42,233 nt of DNA from Haplomitrium mnioides. Its lineage: Eukaryota > Marchantiophyta > Haplomitriopsida > Calobryales. The DNA lies in contig JBNGIS010030633.1 in assembly GCA_049999725.1 (NCBI GenBank), positions 1 to 42,233 on the forward strand, in the 5' to 3' direction. The notes beneath the pieces are model-generated. The model saw only the letters and a list, made by a program, of their open reading frames with translations, did no database searches and was not told where the DNA came from. This document shows, piece by piece, positions 39,701-42,233 of this stretch; within the stretch, counting starts at the first letter, position 1, and each line of letters opens with the position of its first letter. Made by a program: the position numbers and the translations under genes.

Positions 39701-40969
39701 GATGGAGATTTTTATCAACTTCTAATTGATCAAGTCAGATGAATTGGTATCAGGATGGCTAGTCAAAGCAATAAGAGTAGCCAAAAATTGATACACACAG
39801 TAGGAATTGTGTATATGAGGGTGATTGTGCAATTGTTTTTCTTCAGAAAATAGAAATAAAACTCTATATGTGTTGAAGCATTAGTCTGAAAGCATAACAA
39901 AGTTATTATGCCATGAACTTTGTAAATGCTAGAGAGGTTAGCTCTTTGTTTATCCTTATTTGTGAACCAAAAAGATTGAAATAAGATTTGGTAGAGTTGC
40001 CTAGAGCAGGCGATGAAATTTGTTGCTTCTGATTTGAAAATTGATCCCAAATTCTTGCACAACAATGAGTTGAAATTCTATCAAAAAAATGTTGCAGTTC
40101 AGCTCAAGGAAGCTTAGGTTTGGTAATCAAAACAGGTTCGGTAGCAAATGTGTGCTTTAGAGTTAACTTAGTAGAGGTTCGGCAATAATCTGGTAAGTCT
40201 AGTAGACCTAGTAGCTTTGGCAGCTAATCTGGTGCTTCGAAAACCACGCTTGGTAACCACAATGAGTGTCGCTTCACAAGAGACCTTCACTTAATCCCAT
40301 AAGTGAAGTGAGAAAAACGATCTCAAGTATAAAAAGATGACACTCATAGCTTCTTTCAACCAAGGTTCCTTCACCTCTTTGCATTTGAGGGTGGGATTTT
40401 ACCTGTCTACGTAGCTAGATGTGCCAGTTGTCACTTCGAGATTTGTCAAATTCGAATATAGGGGCAAATTCCCCTCCGAGCTTAGATTAGTTTTATAATG
40501 TTTTTCCTTTTTATTTTTCAAATATCCAAAACAGTGACTTATCTTTTTTTCAACCAAGTTCCTCTTTTTGAACCTTTAAAAAACATTGAAGTAGTCTCTT
40601 CAAGCTTTTAATATTTTAAATTTTTTACTAAAATAGCATTTTGTTGTTGTTTTGCCGTCAACTTAGCTTCTTCCTTTTCAAACTTTTAGCATTTACTCTC
40701 ATCCTCTTTCAAGCTTTCAATTTTCTTTGAGATTCAAATGCTGAAAAAGTAATATATCCTTGATATTGCTAGATAAAAATCCTTTTTGAACTTTCACCTT
40801 TCACCAAAGGACTTTTTTCGAACTTTCAAGATAGTAGATGATTAATTGGAAAAATGGTAATATTGTGTGGTTTTATGACATATTCAAACTATTGAGCTAG
40901 TTGAACTTTCAAGATTTACCAAAATGCTCGATTTTGAGCTTTCACTGAAATGTCAAATTGAATATGTCA
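39701..40969. other. AT-rich stretch, no gene recognised
   Basis: TTGGTATCAGGATGG at 39743-39757 resembles a plus-strand primer site but has no LTR before it. From about 40560, loose copies of TTTCGAACTTTCAAGAT recur and continue past the N gap to about 41190. Confidence 0.45.
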
Positions 40970-41069
40970 NNNNNNNNNNNNNNNNNNNNNNNNNNNNNNN
41001 NNNNNNNNNNNNNNNNNNNNNNNNNNNNNNNNNNNNNNNNNNNNNNNNNNNNNNNNNNNNNNNNNNNNN
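40970..41069. other. Assembly gap (100 N)
   Basis: Exactly 100 N; likely a placeholder. Confidence 0.99.
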
Positions 41070-41189
41070 GTCAGTGTTGCAAGATTGCTTCTTTCGAACT
41101 TTCGAAAAATCTTGATGTCTTAATGTCGAACTTTCAACCTTCAGAGTTTCAATAGATGTCAAAAACATGATCTCTTGCCATTTCGACCT

Positions 41190-41966
41190 TCAAAAAACTC
41201 TGCGATGAAGGCTTATGCCACAACTCGTTGAAATCTGTGAGATTTGATGAGGTCTTCTTCAAATTTGATGGCAATTTGATAATCAATTGATTGTCTCCAA
41301 GTTGGAATCGAATCGCAATGTCATCCTTTGGTCAATTGAATGATTCTTAAAGAAAAAAAAACTACTCGATCCTCTTAAAGCCTTCCTGCAACTCTCCATC
41401 AATTCTTCTCCACCTTAAAAAATCACTACCTACTTTGATTGAGTGTCTCAGCAATTCTACTTCAGCAAGGATAAGTCTGCGTCAATTCAATTAAAGTTCT
41501 CTTGCTAGTTGGATTTGATCGAAATCTGTACATTCTTGCGATTTGACGAGCTCTTGTCAGATTGTTGAAATCTACCCGTTCATCGAATTCTCCATGAATT
41601 CGATTGAGATCTTTAGAGGTATATGTGTGCAATCGGATTGCAAATCCAATACCTCTCCGATTTGAATGTAGAAATCTGAAAATATGGATTGATGCTACTT
41701 GGATCTTCAAACTTGAGAGGATCCTTCAACTTTGTGTGCTTCTTCTTTGTTGGCTGTAGAATAAAATATAATATTATATAATATGAAATTGATTGATAAA
41801 GGAAAAATAATAGCTAGGTAGATTGAGAGGTAGAGGGATGAAAACTTAGATTTCTATAAAAAAGAATAAATGAAATTTTTGTATTTAGATTCTATAGAAG
41901 AATGATGAAGTTCGGGGTATGAAAAAAATTTATTTTATTTATAAGCTAATCATCCTGATAACGTGT
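41190..41966. other. AT-rich stretch, possible 5' leader of the composite element
   Basis: An 82-codon minus-strand frame at 41462-41710 shows no known motif. ACACGTTATCAG (minus strand, about 41954-41965) lies where a primer-related site would be, directly after the LTR. Confidence 0.4.
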
Positions 41967-42117
41967 TGTAAAGGAAGAATCAAACAATCATCCAAACATG
42001 AACAAAGATGGACAAGGTATGTGCTGACAAGAAAACCTTCATCTCTTCTTCTCTCTTCTCTTCTTATCTCAATCTCAATATGAATATATGATAATGCTCA
42101 TAGGGTTCAAATGTACA
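41967..42117 (-). repeat. 5' LTR of the composite element, interrupted
   Basis: Matches 22059-22208 with few changes from TGTAAAGGAAGAATC to ATGTACA. The remaining 110 bp expected from the left copy are replaced by TIR-element sequence. Confidence 0.85.
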
Positions 42118-42233
42118 AAACAACCACTAATTTGAACTAAGAACAAGCTACTCAAAACAAGAACTTTTTTTTTTTTAGAAAAATTGTGATTTTTGAGTTT
42201 TAAAAACATAAAAAACGAGGTTATTTTTTAAAA
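42118..42233 (+). mobile_element. Left end of a TIR element, truncated by the window
   Basis: Begins AAACAACCACTAATTTGAAC, the inverse of the end at 1199-1217, and matches the inverse of 1105-1217 throughout. It sits exactly where the LTR similarity breaks off, so it inserted into the LTR. Confidence 0.7.

Larger units (their letters stand above)
22059..42233 (-). mobile_element. Large composite LTR element, minus strand, runs off the window
   Basis: A 263-bp LTR at 22059-22321 and a matching, interrupted copy from 41967 bracket about 20 kb. On the minus strand the left copy is preceded by a purine-rich AACCAAGGGGGAG tract and starts TGTTGTAC. The right copy ends CTTTACA and is followed by ACACGTTATCAG, a motif I associate with the region after the 5' LTR of some plant copia elements. 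The copia polyprotein between them has the same orientation. Whether it belongs to this LTR pair is unproven. Confidence 0.55.

Noticed and set aside
39743-39757. TTGGTATCAGGATGG as a primer-binding site of a plus-strand element
   Set aside because: No LTR ending in CA precedes it and no plus-strand gag follows.
1105-42233. The whole window as one giant TIR element
   Set aside because: The inverted ends at 1217 and 42118 face outward, with bodies outside the interval, so they are two separate copies.

Overview
The window looks like repeat-dense nuclear DNA from a land plant, most likely a flowering plant. It is AT-rich, and almost everything recognisable is decayed Ty3/gypsy (chromovirus) or Ty1/copia sequence. 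Elements are stacked inside one another and there are three runs of assembly gap N. I see no intact host gene, tRNA, rRNA or CRISPR array. Every protein-coding region I can support is a pseudogene, and the species cannot be named from this sequence.

Left half (1-22058). The oldest layer is AT-rich DNA carrying short tandem repeats with dyad-symmetric cores (148-400, 16662-16757, 17898-17943, 21360-21780). It also holds a decayed plus-strand gene resembling plant DUF7869-type, transposase-like proteins (about 18645-20890), a gypsy integrase scrap (1218-1655) and a small terminal-inverted-repeat (TIR) element (1656-1929). Into this layer inserted Gypsy-1 (2044-16575, plus strand, target-site duplication CTATG). 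A sibling of the same LTR family, Gypsy-2 (4849-14213, minus strand, duplication GATGC/AATGC), then inserted into Gypsy-1. A 4.56-kb long solo LTR (6510-11067, minus strand, duplication CATGC) inserted into Gypsy-2. All three nesting levels can be read from the sequence.

Right half (22059-42233). A minus-strand LTR pair (22059-22321 and 41967 onward) brackets about 20 kb. Inside is one degenerate minus-strand Ty1/copia polyprotein in five blocks: gag 39012-38624, gag to integrase 32462-30798, integrase end 27814-27470, reverse transcriptase 27197-25783, RNase H 25672-25390. Three insertions break it: Gypsy-3 (32463-38618, plus strand, duplication GAAAC/AAAAC), and two GC-rich non-coding blocks, X1 (about 22440-25390) and X2 (about 27815-30797). 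X1 and X2 share repeat modules. A TIR element starts at about 42118 and interrupts the right-hand LTR.

The three gypsy elements share the order gag, protease, reverse transcriptase, RNase H, integrase, chromodomain, with initiator-methionine-tRNA-type primer sites. All contain stops and frameshifts, so none should be autonomous. The most unusual observation is the long solo LTR, whose downstream end carries two tandem copies of a primer-binding-site-like unit. I found no convincing new multi-gene system; the main interest is the nested insertion history and several uncatalogued repeats.
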